Made by a program: the position numbers and the translations under genes. A stretch of 64,000 nt of DNA from Marinobacterium litorale DSM 23545 (GTDB lineage: Bacteria; Pseudomonadota; Gammaproteobacteria; Pseudomonadales; Balneatricaceae), in the NCBI RefSeq assembly GCF_000428985.1, contig NZ_AUAZ01000017.1, forward strand, positions 36,275-100,274, given 5' to 3'. Below the pieces are notes generated by a model, which was not told the origin of the DNA, ran no database searches, and saw only the letters and a list, made by a program, of their open reading frames with translations. Shown here piece by piece: positions 40,148 to 49,109 of this stretch (the first letter of the stretch is position 1; every line of letters starts with the position of its first letter).

Positions 40148-40527
40148 TAGAGAGACAACTTACAAGACGAGGCAACCTGGTCAAGTCAAAACCCGTGTAT
40201 AAACCCCCAGTTCTGGAGGGCACTAAAGCCCTACGTGCTGAAGAGTCACTGAATCAGACGGTCACAGTTGACGGGTTCACCTTCCAGACTGATGAAGAAT
40301 CAATGGACCGTATGGATCGGGTTGTCGATATTGCCAACTGGAAATTCAATCAAGCTGTGGCACAAGGCGCGACAGCTACTGAAGCCTACAATGCTGTGTA
40401 CCTGGGGAACACCGTGCCCTGGAAAACCGCTGACAACAACATGGGGCAGTTCACTATCGAGCTGATCTGCCGTGTGCAGGAGCAGGCACTGAATCTGCTG
40501 GGAGAAACTTGGGTTAAATACGGCTAA
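40144..40527 (+). CDS. DUF4376-like tail fibre accessory protein
   Basis: 127 residues from ATG 40144 (ATGA overlap with the previous gene). The C-terminal region VTVDGFTFQTDEESMDRMDR and WKTADNNMGQFTIELICRVQ follows the DUF4376 plan found beside phage tail fibres. Probable fibre assembly or cap function. A second such protein is at 46082-46399. Confidence 0.65.
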   Translation: MIERQLTRRGNLVKSKPVYKPPVLEGTKALRAEESLNQTVTVDGFTFQTDEESMDRMDRVVDIANWKFNQAVAQGATATEAYNAVYLGNTVPWKTADNNMGQFTIELICRVQEQALNLLGETWVKYG

Positions 40528-40577
40528 TAATAAGAATCCACCACTTACAGGGTACTCTTCAATTAACGGGAGTTACC

Positions 40578-41096
40578 ATGCAAAAACTTCGTACTGCTTT
40601 TCTGTTTTCCCTCATCGCTTTGACGGTGGGGTGCTCCAACCTTTCCACAACTGAACAGGTTGTCGGTGTTACCAGTGCGGCTGTAAACGTGAAGTATCAA
40701 TACGAGAACAGCGATCTCGTTGAGGTAGTCACAGCCACTGAGTTAAGCAAAACCGAACGGACCATAGTGTCAGAGGCACTGGCTCAATTGGAGCGATCAG
40801 CGGCTGCACTCGAGAAGTATGAGAGTGACCCTGGCTCAATCGTCATTAGCCTGCCGGCCATTGAGATCGAGTACGCCCGTATACTGACGGCGTATACCGA
40901 TTTGCGGGTCATTGTGATCCAACATGAGCCAGATTACTCCGGTGAACAGTGGGCCGCCTTCAGTACCTTTGATCGAGATATCCGTATACTGGATACCCGG
41001 TTTCGACAGCTCACTGAAGCTGTGTATGTGAACGATGCCCTAAGAACGGCCCTGAAGGTCGCTGACACGGCGATTAAAGCCGCTGCTGTGTTGTAG
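40578..41096 (+). CDS. Lipoprotein at the head of the lysis cassette
   Basis: 172 residues with a lipoprotein signal: basic MQKLR, hydrophobic TAFLFSLIALTVGC with lipobox LTVGC (Cys at residue 19). The mature part is helical (SEALAQLERSAAALEKYESD; LRVIVIQHEPDYSGEQW). It precedes DUF1353, holin and endolysin genes; a spanin-type role is possible, but no inner-membrane segment or matched Rz is visible. GGGAG upstream. Confidence 0.65.
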   Translation: MQKLRTAFLFSLIALTVGCSNLSTTEQVVGVTSAAVNVKYQYENSDLVEVVTATELSKTERTIVSEALAQLERSAAALEKYESDPGSIVISLPAIEIEYARILTAYTDLRVIVIQHEPDYSGEQWAAFSTFDRDIRILDTRFRQLTEAVYVNDALRTALKVADTAIKAAAVL

Positions 41097-41106
41097 GGGG
41101 TAAGTC

Positions 41107-41619
41107 ATGAACGCAGCTGTTAAGCCCTTTGACAGGCTCCAGGATCAGGTATTGAAGCGGGGTCGATCTGAGATTTATGAACTCAGTGAGAAAAAGAACG
41201 AATTTATCGTACTGGGGGACTGGGAGTTTTGGTCTGCTCGAGTGCAGATGAATTTTGTTGTACCAACCTGGTTCATCACAGATCTGGCCTCTATCCCTCA
41301 AGCCGTTCGTAGTTTTATCTCAGTCAATGAGCGACACCGTATTCCGGCGATCCTACATGATTATCTCTATGCGCTTAACGGAGTAGGACTAAATCACTAT
41401 CCGCGTAAGGTACTTGATTTGATCTTCTTGGATTTCTGTAAATTGTATGGTGTTCCTGTAATTAAACGTCATGCGATGTATCAGGCCGTTCGTATATTTG
41501 GGGGAAGTCGATACAACGATAATGATGGACGATTCTTCGCGCCCATGGATGACCGTAAATGGTATTTGGAAAATCTGGATTGGACCCCACCTAAAATAAT
41601 AGCAGACTTGGTTATTTAA
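41107..41619 (+). CDS. DUF1353 family protein
   Basis: 170 residues with the DUF1353 landmarks VVPTWFITDLASIPQAVRSF, IPAILHDYLYAL and DLIFLDFCKLYGVPVIKRHA. The family is common next to phage lysis genes; its biochemical role is not established. The conserved D, H and D positions suggest a metal site. Confidence 0.85.
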   Translation: MNAAVKPFDRLQDQVLKRGRSEIYELSEKKNEFIVLGDWEFWSARVQMNFVVPTWFITDLASIPQAVRSFISVNERHRIPAILHDYLYALNGVGLNHYPRKVLDLIFLDFCKLYGVPVIKRHAMYQAVRIFGGSRYNDNDGRFFAPMDDRKWYLENLDWTPPKIIADLVI

Positions 41620-41677
41620 TAAATGATCAGCAGGGTATTTTGATATACTCCGCATTAAGTCACAGGTGATTGGGATT

Positions 41678-41974
41678 ATGCGCGTGATCGAACATTTTAA
41701 AGATATTCCACCTTCGGTGCAGGGTGTATTAATGGCAGTGGTCATAGCGATATTACGTGTCGTTTATGATCAAAAAGAAACTTCTATTGTTCGTATAATC
41801 CTGGAAGGTGCCTTATGTGGTTCACTGGCTATGACAGCCAGTACTGCCATTGAAGCCCTGGGTTATGACCAAAACTGGGTTATCTTTTTCGGCGGTATGA
41901 TCGGATTTATCGGTAGTACTACGATCCGGGCAATCGCTATAAAGATGATCGGACAAAAGGTAATGAAGGGGTAA
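41678..41974 (+). CDS. Holin (Phage_holin_3_1/lambda-S-like family)
   Basis: 98 residues from ATG 41678 (MRVIEHFKDIPPSVQGVLMA); GTG 41666 is an alternative. Three hydrophobic segments (VLMAVVIAILRVVY; ALCGSLAMTASTAIEAL; WVIFFGGMIGFIGSTTIRAI) with the family's IRVxYD-like and FxGGxIGFxG signatures. It would form holes in the inner membrane to release the endolysin encoded 3 bases downstream. Confidence 0.83.
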   Translation: MRVIEHFKDIPPSVQGVLMAVVIAILRVVYDQKETSIVRIILEGALCGSLAMTASTAIEALGYDQNWVIFFGGMIGFIGSTTIRAIAIKMIGQKVMKG

Positions 41975-41976
41975 AT

Positions 41977-42366
41977 ATGAGCCAGCTCAGTAAGAATATT
42001 TACCGGCATGAAATTGCCTGTAAATGCGGATGTGGGTTCGACACGATGGATGTCGAAACGGTTGAAGCGGTTCAGGAATGTTGTGATAACTTCGCCCGCG
42101 TACTGGGCGTGGATAGGGTGATATTGGATATCACCAGCGGTGCTCGGTGTCTTACTTATAACCGCAAACCTGTCTCTCAGGGAGGTCCAGGGAGTACAGA
42201 CAAATCCCAACACCCGAAAGCGCGTGCTATCGACTTTCGAATCCGTGGTGTCTCACCTCATGATGTATATGAGTACCTGAACGCCAAGTACCCGGAGAAA
42301 TACGGGATTGGGAAGTACAATACGTTTACCCATCTGGATACTCGGCAAGTACCGGCTCGATGGTAA
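41977..42366 (+). CDS. Endolysin, peptidase M15 (D-Ala-D-Ala carboxypeptidase-like)
   Basis: 129 residues. M15_3 features: ITSGARCLTYN, KSQHPKARAIDFRI (zinc ligands H and D) and TFTHLDTRQVPARW (second His ligand). Four N-terminal cysteines (CKCGCGFDTM ... CCDNFARV) are typical. It cuts peptide cross-links of peptidoglycan at lysis. Follows the holin; a bidirectional terminator comes next. Confidence 0.9.
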   Translation: MSQLSKNIYRHEIACKCGCGFDTMDVETVEAVQECCDNFARVLGVDRVILDITSGARCLTYNRKPVSQGGPGSTDKSQHPKARAIDFRIRGVSPHDVYEYLNAKYPEKYGIGKYNTFTHLDTRQVPARW

Positions 42367-42370
42367 AAAG

Positions 42371-42396
42371 AAACCCCCAATTACTGGGGGTTTTTT
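42371..42396. terminator. Bidirectional terminator after endolysin
   Basis: AAACCCCC-(AATTACT)-GGGGGTTTTTT with an A tract on the left, so it can stop both the rightward lysis genes and the leftward cassette ending at 42396. Confidence 0.9.
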
Positions 42397-42599
42397 CATA
42401 CTGAACCATACCGATCGATCCAGCCTCTAACATGCTCAGGCTTTACCAACTCATTTTCGAGCATCTCATTGATCGCGTTACAGGTAGGATCGAAGGAGTA
42501 TTCCTTGCCTTCCCGCAAAGCCAGTTTGGTCTGGCCTTTGACTGAAACAAACACGTAGCTGCGCATTGATACAACATTAGAAACCGAGGAGGTACCCAT
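42396..42599 (-). CDS. Hypothetical protein ending the leftward cassette
   Basis: 67 residues; SMRSYVFVSVKGQTKLALRE and DPTCNAINEMLENELVKPEH. AGGA 9 bases before ATG. Leftward in the rightward late region. No family recognised. Confidence 0.6.
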   Translation of the reverse strand: MGTSSVSNVVSMRSYVFVSVKGQTKLALREGKEYSFDPTCNAINEMLENELVKPEHVRGWIDRYGSV

Positions 42600-42682
42600 A
42601 ATGTGGTGTCCTGTGTGGTTAATAGTTGATCAAAGTAATAGTGCAAGTTTTATTCCAGTGCAAGAAAGTGAGTCAAATATTT

Positions 42683-43153
42683 TTACGAAAAACTAGGCTC
42701 TTTGAAGTTGACTGACTTCAATAACTTTCCTTTTGGGTAGAACTTACCGTCACTACCTGTCTGATCTTTCGCTGAAATTACCGTGATCAGATCCAGTGTT
42801 GGTGTACGGAAAGTGACATCCAGACCCAGTTTCTCATAGGCCATAGCCGTTTGTTCTGCTTCGCTGTGGCTCTTACAGAATTTACTGAGGTTGGATGCCT
42901 GCACTTCAGCCATATCTGCATCAGCATCAATACCAGCGCGGTGTTGAAGGCCGTAGGTGGTCACCAAGACATCACTAGCGCCATCGCGTACCTGCTCGAT
43001 ATTACGCTCCTGTACGGCTTTTTTGAGTTCATTGAACTCTTCCTCAATCAGTCCCAGCTGCGCTTCAACAGCGACCCAATCGAGGGCTTCCAGGTTACCT
43101 TGAGGGTTACCAATCAGTGTGTTCAGAAAAGATACGTCAGAAAAATTGCTCAT
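42683..43153 (-). CDS. MazG-like nucleotide pyrophosphohydrolase
   Basis: 156 residues. MazG/PRA-PH signature: QLGLIEEEFNELKKAVQE (EExxE) and VRDGASDVLVTTYGL (ExxD type with D/D). Phage MazG proteins hydrolyse NTPs or dNTPs and may moderate (p)ppGpp-linked signalling or clear non-canonical nucleotides. Third gene of a leftward cassette with PhoH and glutaredoxin. Confidence 0.82.
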   Translation of the reverse strand: MSNFSDVSFLNTLIGNPQGNLEALDWVAVEAQLGLIEEEFNELKKAVQERNIEQVRDGASDVLVTTYGLQHRAGIDADADMAEVQASNLSKFCKSHSEAEQTAMAYEKLGLDVTFRTPTLDLITVISAKDQTGSDGKFYPKGKLLKSVNFKEPSFS

Positions 43154-43155
43154 TA

Positions 43156-43380
43156 CTACTGGCTCAATTTAAGTTTAAGTTCATTGAATCCACCGATCCG
43201 CTCGTTACCGATCCAGATCTGGGGGACAGTGGAGATACCTTCATCGCGCAGCTCTTGAATCAGGGCAGCGTTTTCAGGCTCGCGTGCATCAACATAAGAG
43301 AAGCTCTTCCCACTGGTAGCCAGGAGAAGAATGGCTTGCTTACAGAAACTGCAGTCTTTATGTCCGAGGACTTTGATCAT
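43156..43380 (-). CDS. Glutaredoxin-like protein
   Basis: 74 residues from ATG 43380 (MIKVLGHKDCSFCKQAILLL); an upstream ATG at 43401 would add seven residues. Active site CSFC near residue 10, cis-Pro STVPQIWIGNERIGGFNELK at the glutathione site. A thiol-disulfide reductant, perhaps for ribonucleotide reduction, although no phage reductase is seen here. Overlaps PhoH (43358) by 23 bases. Confidence 0.85.
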   Translation of the reverse strand: MIKVLGHKDCSFCKQAILLLATSGKSFSYVDAREPENAALIQELRDEGISTVPQIWIGNERIGGFNELKLKLSQ

Positions 43381-44092
43381 GGAGAATTCCCATTGCTTCA
43401 TGAATACCCATTACGACGTTTCGGCAGATATCTGACCGAACGATTTCTTCATAGGTACCAAAGTGAATGTGTTGAGTAGAGCGCTCTAAGATGGGACTAC
43501 GGGTGCGTAGGCCTAAAAACTCACCCATGCCCGAGCTTTTCAAATCCGTTTGATCCAGATCACCACAGATAACCATGGTGCTGTTTTTACCCACCCGAGT
43601 AACCAGGTGTTTAATCTCATCCAGCGTGCAGTCTTCTGCTTCATCGACAATGATAAAAGCATTGTGCCAGCTGTTACCTTTTACGTTTTCAAGAGGGCAG
43701 AAATCCAACATACGAATCTCTTCTTTAAGCATGTATTCGATTTGCCCAAATGAAAACTCATCTTCCAGTGCTCCCAAAATAGGGCGCAACCAGTGTTTCA
43801 TTTTTTCCTCATGGGTACCTTTGGCGAAACCAACGGACTGAGAAGCAGAAATGGCAGGGCGCATTAAAATAATACGGTCAATCGCTTCTTGTTGAAGAAA
43901 AAGAGAGGCTAAACGGGTAGGTATATAGGTTTTACTGGTTCCGGCTAAACCGGTAGCGAAGGTGATGGGGTGGGCTTTAACTGTTTCTATATACTTTCGT
44001 TGGTTCGGGTTTTGACCTTCTAGTGGAGGGGCAGGTTTAAATGACTTCTCAACCTTTTCTGCACGGGTAGTCCTCTTATTTTCTCTTTTCAT
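43358..44092 (-). CDS. PhoH-like ATPase
   Basis: 244 residues. Walker A TFATGLAGTSKTYIPTRLA with Ser where Gly is usual (GTSKT), VGFAKGTHEEKMKHWLRPIL characteristic of PhoH, Walker B AFIIVDEAEDCTLDEIKHLV and ICGDLDQTDLKS (sensor). PhoH proteins are frequent in marine phages with an unsettled role in RNA metabolism. First gene of the leftward cassette; basic N-terminal extension (KRENKRTTRAEKVEKS). Confidence 0.87.
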   Translation of the reverse strand: MKRENKRTTRAEKVEKSFKPAPPLEGQNPNQRKYIETVKAHPITFATGLAGTSKTYIPTRLASLFLQQEAIDRIILMRPAISASQSVGFAKGTHEEKMKHWLRPILGALEDEFSFGQIEYMLKEEIRMLDFCPLENVKGNSWHNAFIIVDEAEDCTLDEIKHLVTRVGKNSTMVICGDLDQTDLKSSGMGEFLGLRTRSPILERSTQHIHFGTYEEIVRSDICRNVVMGIHEAMGILHDQSPRT

Positions 44093-44215
44093 AATTCAAG
44101 GTAATTCCTTAAAATGGTCTGATAATAATAAAGGAACTTTTCTGAATCTTATACCGGACAGCGAATTTTTGTTCTGAGCTTATACGCCAGCGGTTTCTAC
44201 CGATCAGGAATTAAA

Positions 44216-45775
44216 ATGCCCGAAATATCGAATGAGTTACTCCAGCAGCAGATAGATGAGCTGCGTACAATGCTGGAAACAGAAATCGCATCTCGTTTAT
44301 CCACGGTAGATACTGAGCGGCTGGCTCGTATTTCCCAGGACGATGCGCTTAATACTTCAATCCTATCTGAAGAATCTACACGCGCTTCTGAAAACGCTGC
44401 TACAGATTTTCGTATTGATGGGTTGGAAATGTCGTTTCCAACACTGGAATCAGCTATCAGCCATGAAGCTGTTACGCGTATTGCGCAGGATGATCTAATC
44501 AACACGCGCATGGATTATTTGCTGGCCAGCACTAATACGTCATTGGGTGTAATGACCACTTCTTTAGATGCTGAAACGGCTGCTAGAGTCCTAAAAGACA
44601 ATGAGCTTGAAGACAGTATTAACGACTTAAATTTAAGTATAACGGCGAGTTTAGCTGCGTATACCACCCAGCTTACTGCAACAGAGCAGGACCTGATAAA
44701 CGGTATTACTCTTACAAATACCCAAGTTACTAATTTAGAAGCATCGCTTGATTTTGAAACAACCGCGTTATCCGCTTCAATATTTTCAGAGCAACAAGCC
44801 AGGGTTTCAGCCCTCGAAGCTGTTAGCACCGATATTACGCAAATGAACACTAATTTCACATCGTTAGAAACGAATGTGAATGCCGCCATTACGACTGAGC
44901 AACAGACCCGAGCATCTGCTACTGATGCGCTTGCTCAGTCAATAAGCACGCTAACCGCAGATCTCGATACTGCTGAGAGCTCTCTCAGTGCAGCTATCAC
45001 TAATGAATCTACTGCAAGGGCCACTGAGAATTCTGTACTGGCTCAGCAAATAAACAGCTTATCTAGTACGATGGATGGTAACACTGCACTAGTAGAGCAA
45101 CAGATGCAGACCATTGATGGCATTACCGCAAGTTGGACCATACGCACAGACGTAAACGGCCGCGTTGCTGGTGTGTCATTGATAAACAGTGTTGATGAGC
45201 CAACCAAGTTTGAAATTACTGCTGACAACTTTTCAGTCCTGGATCCAACTGATCCACTTAATGTAGTACTCGGTGTTGATACACAATCAGGAGAGGCTTT
45301 TGTTGAAGCGGCCTATATCCGTAACCTTGTTGTAGAGACTCTTCAAATAGGTCAGAACGCTGTTACGGTACCTGTAACAGCTAACCAGGTAAGCGACATT
45401 ACGCTATCTGGTGTTACTTTATCCACTATTACTTCAGGATCAATAACAGGGTATACAGAAGCAGTTGTAGCAACTTTCACCAACACACTCGCAACCACAC
45501 TGGACGCTATGGTTTCTGCGAGTGGACGCCACGGGACAATTACTGAATCTGATTCTGATGCTCAAGCTGTATGGAGTATTGCTGTTACGCTAAACGGTGG
45601 AATCATTTATCACTCTGGTTCTATGCGCGGTGATATTTTTGCCATGACACGCCAAGTAGTTATGCAACCTGGGGTTAATACAGTAAAAATTTACGTTACT
45701 GGTGTCTCTGATACTGGTAATGGTACTGGATTATTTGCCGGTGGAAACATTTCAATATTGGGGGCTAAACGATGA
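44216..45775 (+). CDS. Tail fibre-type protein with GpJ C-terminal (DUF1983-like) domain
   Basis: 519 residues. Residues about 1-300 form a coiled coil with repeated E-x-x-R/A-x-x-x-D patterns (LSTVDTERLARISQDDALNT). A DUF1983-like segment follows (DGITASWTIRTDVNGRVAGV, SLINSVDEPTKFEITADNFS), the C-terminal domain of lambda GpJ-type siphophage tip proteins. Then a beta-rich tip (VWSIAVTLNGGIIYHSGSM). A siphovirus tip module in a podophage indicates module exchange. AGGA 7 bases upstream. Confidence 0.75.
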   Translation: MPEISNELLQQQIDELRTMLETEIASRLSTVDTERLARISQDDALNTSILSEESTRASENAATDFRIDGLEMSFPTLESAISHEAVTRIAQDDLINTRMDYLLASTNTSLGVMTTSLDAETAARVLKDNELEDSINDLNLSITASLAAYTTQLTATEQDLINGITLTNTQVTNLEASLDFETTALSASIFSEQQARVSALEAVSTDITQMNTNFTSLETNVNAAITTEQQTRASATDALAQSISTLTADLDTAESSLSAAITNESTARATENSVLAQQINSLSSTMDGNTALVEQQMQTIDGITASWTIRTDVNGRVAGVSLINSVDEPTKFEITADNFSVLDPTDPLNVVLGVDTQSGEAFVEAAYIRNLVVETLQIGQNAVTVPVTANQVSDITLSGVTLSTITSGSITGYTEAVVATFTNTLATTLDAMVSASGRHGTITESDSDAQAVWSIAVTLNGGIIYHSGSMRGDIFAMTRQVVMQPGVNTVKIYVTGVSDTGNGTGLFAGGNISILGAKR

Positions 45776-46098
45776 AAAGGTTTGCTATTTTTAATGATGA
45801 TGGTCGAGTTATCAGTGAGCAATTACAGGCTGATTCACTATCTCCACCTGAAAATGGTGTAGAAATAGAAAACTCACTTGATGGCGAATTTTACATAGAA
45901 GAGGGTGAACTAAAAACTTGCCTTGATTTTGAATTGAGTAACCTACCTTTACCATGTGTACTTACAATAGAAGGGGAAAGATATGAATGCTCGGAACAGC
46001 CCGAACTTTCATTTGATGCCCCAGGTAATTACGTAATTCATGTTGAAGCAGGCCCATCATACAGAAAAAAGGTATTTGAATATGCTTATTACCCATAA
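45772..46098 (+). CDS. Tail fibre-associated hypothetical protein
   Basis: 108 residues, beta-rich and acidic (ENSLDGEFYIEEGELKTCLD; ECSEQPELSFDAPGNYVIHV). ATGA overlap with the fibre gene. Ends in YEYAYYP-like aromatic residues. Likely a fibre assembly or tip protein by position; no firm family. Confidence 0.6.
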   Translation: MKRFAIFNDDGRVISEQLQADSLSPPENGVEIENSLDGEFYIEEGELKTCLDFELSNLPLPCVLTIEGERYECSEQPELSFDAPGNYVIHVEAGPSYRKKVFEYAYYP

Positions 46099-46399
46099 GT
46101 CTAAAAACAAAAACTCTCGGTATAATGAGTGGCGTGACCATGAAATAGAAAAAGGTATTAACTGGGGAGGCAGCGTATTCCAGATCGATGAAAAAAGCCG
46201 ATCTCTTATAGGGGATCGTGCGCTCAAGGTTGTTAAGAGGAAACTTTTGAATGAACCTATGAGTTCTTTTGTGTGGCGAACCAAAATGGATACCTATTAC
46301 ACATTCAGTCCTGAAGAATTTCTTGAATTTGCTGAAGCTGTTGACTCTCATTTCGAATCAATAATGATTGAAAGCTGGAATGGTAAAGATAGTTTATAA
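46082..46399 (+). CDS. DUF4376-like tail fibre accessory protein 2
   Basis: 105 residues from ATG 46082 (MLITHKSKNKNSRYNEWRDH). WGGSVFQIDEKSRSLIGDRA and FVWRTKMDTYYTFSPEEFLE match the DUF4376 layout (start of strand, helix, WxTxD, helix). Second DUF4376-like protein of the phage, again following a fibre gene. Confidence 0.65.
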   Translation: MLITHKSKNKNSRYNEWRDHEIEKGINWGGSVFQIDEKSRSLIGDRALKVVKRKLLNEPMSSFVWRTKMDTYYTFSPEEFLEFAEAVDSHFESIMIESWNGKDSL

Positions 46400-46414
46400 A
46401 CCAAAAACAAACAT

Positions 46415-46448
46415 AAAAGCGCTAAATTAGTAGCGCTTTTGTTTATTT
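46415..46448 (+). terminator. Intrinsic terminator after the fibre genes
   Basis: AAAAGCGCTA-(AATTAG)-TAGCGCTTTT, perfect 10-bp stem, continuing TTTTGTTTATTTTT. Confidence 0.88.
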
Positions 46449-46556
46449 TTAATGTACAAAAATAAAAACCGGGATTAGAATGCGCGGAAATAGATAACTG
46501 ATTATGTTAAATCGGTTGTTATTTATTCCTCCCTTCTTGCAAAGGTATCGCATTAA

Positions 46557-48680
46557 ATGAGTGACGCTAATCAGTTGCTTGTAGAAGCTAACGCGAAACT
46601 CACTTCTTGGGAAAAACAACCGAGTATCATTGATCTGAAGCGTGATTATGAAGACGCCAAGATCGAGGCCGATAAACAAATCGGTAAAATTGATACTTGG
46701 CTTGATAACCTTCATGTACGTGGAGCTGCCGTTGTTAAGTCACCGGAAGGTAGTTCAAGGATTGTTCCCAAGGTCATTCGTAAACAAGCAGAATGGCGAT
46801 ACGCAGCTTTATCTGAACCGTTCCTCAGCACCGACGATGTGTTCAATGTCACTCCGGTAACGTATGAGGATCGGGAAGCAGCGATCCAGAACCAGCTGGT
46901 TCTCAACCACCAGTTCAACAACAAGATCAACAAGACCAAGTTCATTGATGAGTACGTTCGTACTGCAGTAGATGAAGGCACGGTTATCGTGCGTGTCGGA
47001 TGGGATTTCGAAGAAGAAACCTATACCGAGATGGTACCGGTCTATGACTACGTACCCACCACGAATCCTCAGATCCCTCAGATGTACCAGTACATCAGTC
47101 AAGTTGAGCAGACAGACCCATCTCAGCTGGAAAGCGTACGCCCTGAGTTGCTTGAAGGGTATAAGCGCTCACAACAGAGTGGTCAGTTGTTGCAGCCGGT
47201 ACTGGCAGGAGAGGAGGAACAAGAACGGTCTGTTACCGTTCGTAATCAACCTACCCTTGAGATTTGTAACTACCGCAACGTAGTTATTGATCCTTCCTGC
47301 AATGGGGAGGCGGATAAAGCCAACTTCTTTGTGTACTCGTTTGAGAGCTCCATTGCTGAGCTTCAGAAAGACGGGCGCTACAAAAACCTGAACATGATCA
47401 ATATCACCAACAGTTCCATATTGGGTGATCCGGATCATGAGAGCCAGGATAACGAGAGTTTCAACTTCCAGGATAACTTACGTAAGCGTTTCATCGTACG
47501 TGAGTATTGGGGCTTATCTGATATTCATGGTACCGGGAACCTGGTTCCGATCGTGGCTGCTTGGGTCGGTGATGCTCTTATCCGAATGGAAGAAAGTCCT
47601 TTCCCGGATAAGAAACTCCCGTTCGTAATTATTCCCTACCTACCGGTGCGCAAATCCCTGTTCGGGGAGCCAGATGGTGCTCTTCTGGAAGATAACCAGA
47701 AGGTTATTGGTGCAGTCACTCGCGGCATGATCGACATCATGGGTAAGAGTGCCAATGGTCAGACGGGCGTTCGAAAGGATGCTTTGGACTTCACCAACAA
47801 ACGCAAGTTCATGCGCGGTGAAGACTACGAGTACAACGGTAATGTTGATCCCCGTGTGGCTTTCCACATGCACACCTACCCGGAAATACCGGCTTCAGCT
47901 CAAGTGATGCTACAGCTTCAGAACAACGAAGCAGAATCCCTGACAGGCGTTAAGGCATTCAACAACGGTGTATCTGGCGAATCACTGGGGGATGTAGCTG
48001 CCGGTGTACGTGGAGCCCTGGATGCTGCCTCCAAGCGTGAGCTGGGTATTCTGCGCCGTTTGGCAGCCGGGATCATTGAGATCGGTCGTAAGTTCATCTC
48101 CATGAACGCAGTATTCCTCTCTGATGAGGAAGTGGTACGGATCACGAATGAAGAGTTCGTGACTGTGCGTCGGGATGACCTGTCTGGTGAGTTCGATCTG
48201 AAGCTGTCGATCAGTACAGCCGAAGAGGATAACGCTAAGGCCCAGGAGCTGGCATTCATGCTTCAAACCATGGGTAACACCATGGATCCCGAGATGAGCA
48301 AAATGCTGCTCTCTGACATTGCTCGTTTGCGCAAGATGCCTGATCTGGCTAAGCGCATTGAGAACTACCAGCCACAGCCTAACCCGATGGATGAACTGCA
48401 GATGCAACTTCTGCAGGCACAGATCCAGAAAGAAATGGCGATTGCCGCGCATTACTCACAAGCACGTATTCCATTGGATCAAGCCAAGGTCGGTACCGAA
48501 CAGGCCAAAGCCGCCAACCTGGAAAGTGAAACTGATCTCAACACCCTGGATTTCGTTGAGCAAGAAGCCGGCGTTAAGCAGGAACGGGATCTCGAGAAAC
48601 AAGGGGCTCAGGCCCGCGCTAATGCACAACTGGAAGTGGTGAAAGCTGCACTTCAACCCAAACCCGTAACAACTAATTAA
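46557..48680 (+). CDS. Portal protein (N4 gp59-like)
   Basis: 707 residues (N4 portal about 760). N-terminal helical arm (LLVEANAKLTSWEKQPSIID), WRYAALSEPFLSTDDVFNVT, stretches of the portal body (YRNVVIDPSCNGEADKANFF; LPFVIIPYLPVRKSLFGEPD; GMIDIMGKSANGQTGVRKDA) and a Gln-rich helical C-terminus (MDELQMQLLQAQIQKEMAIA) forming the barrel. The dodecameric portal is the DNA entry vertex. Follows a terminator and starts the head gene group. Confidence 0.9.
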   Translation: MSDANQLLVEANAKLTSWEKQPSIIDLKRDYEDAKIEADKQIGKIDTWLDNLHVRGAAVVKSPEGSSRIVPKVIRKQAEWRYAALSEPFLSTDDVFNVTPVTYEDREAAIQNQLVLNHQFNNKINKTKFIDEYVRTAVDEGTVIVRVGWDFEEETYTEMVPVYDYVPTTNPQIPQMYQYISQVEQTDPSQLESVRPELLEGYKRSQQSGQLLQPVLAGEEEQERSVTVRNQPTLEICNYRNVVIDPSCNGEADKANFFVYSFESSIAELQKDGRYKNLNMINITNSSILGDPDHESQDNESFNFQDNLRKRFIVREYWGLSDIHGTGNLVPIVAAWVGDALIRMEESPFPDKKLPFVIIPYLPVRKSLFGEPDGALLEDNQKVIGAVTRGMIDIMGKSANGQTGVRKDALDFTNKRKFMRGEDYEYNGNVDPRVAFHMHTYPEIPASAQVMLQLQNNEAESLTGVKAFNNGVSGESLGDVAAGVRGALDAASKRELGILRRLAAGIIEIGRKFISMNAVFLSDEEVVRITNEEFVTVRRDDLSGEFDLKLSISTAEEDNAKAQELAFMLQTMGNTMDPEMSKMLLSDIARLRKMPDLAKRIENYQPQPNPMDELQMQLLQAQIQKEMAIAAHYSQARIPLDQAKVGTEQAKAANLESETDLNTLDFVEQEAGVKQERDLEKQGAQARANAQLEVVKAALQPKPVTTN

Positions 48681-48689
48681 CCCAAACCT

Positions 48690-48707
48690 GGTGCCCAACT
48701 GGGCACC
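48690..48707 (+). terminator. Hairpin after portal gene
   Basis: GGTGCCC-AACT-GGGCACC, perfect 7-bp stem, then TCTTAAATATC. T tract is weak, so it may be a partial terminator or mRNA processing site. Confidence 0.55.
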
Positions 48708-48755
48708 TCTTAAATATCTCGTTCCCACGAAGGGAAGAGGACACGGAGAAACACC

Positions 48756-49109
48756 ATGAACGAAGACATGAATATCGAAACCATCGAACTGAACATCAAA
48801 GAAGCTGAGCGTATGGCTGATCTGGCTCGCTCTGTTAAGCGCCTGCGCTCTAACCGCGATTTCAAAAAGATCATCATGGAAGGTTACTTTGAAAATGAAC
48901 CGGTTCGTTTGGTCATGTTGAAAAGTGATCCTCAGTTCCAGTCCGAAGAACGCCAGCAGGCGCTCCTGAAAGAAATGGACGGTATCGGTTCGCTGCGTAA
49001 CTACCTGCAGACCATTCTGACCATGGGCAATATGGCGGAAAAAGAGATCGCAGATAGCGAACAGGAACTGGAACTCATGCGTGCTGAAGAGGCTGAAGGA
49101 GACGCCTAA
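48756..49109 (+). CDS. N4 gp58-like small head-region protein
   Basis: 117 residues, charged and helical (IKEAERMADLARSVKRLRSN; EKEIADSEQELELMRAEEAE). GGAG 6 bases upstream. Lies between portal and scaffold-like genes, the position of N4 gp58. Stop overlaps the next ATG (TAATG). Confidence 0.65.
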   Translation: MNEDMNIETIELNIKEAERMADLARSVKRLRSNRDFKKIIMEGYFENEPVRLVMLKSDPQFQSEERQQALLKEMDGIGSLRNYLQTILTMGNMAEKEIADSEQELELMRAEEAEGDA

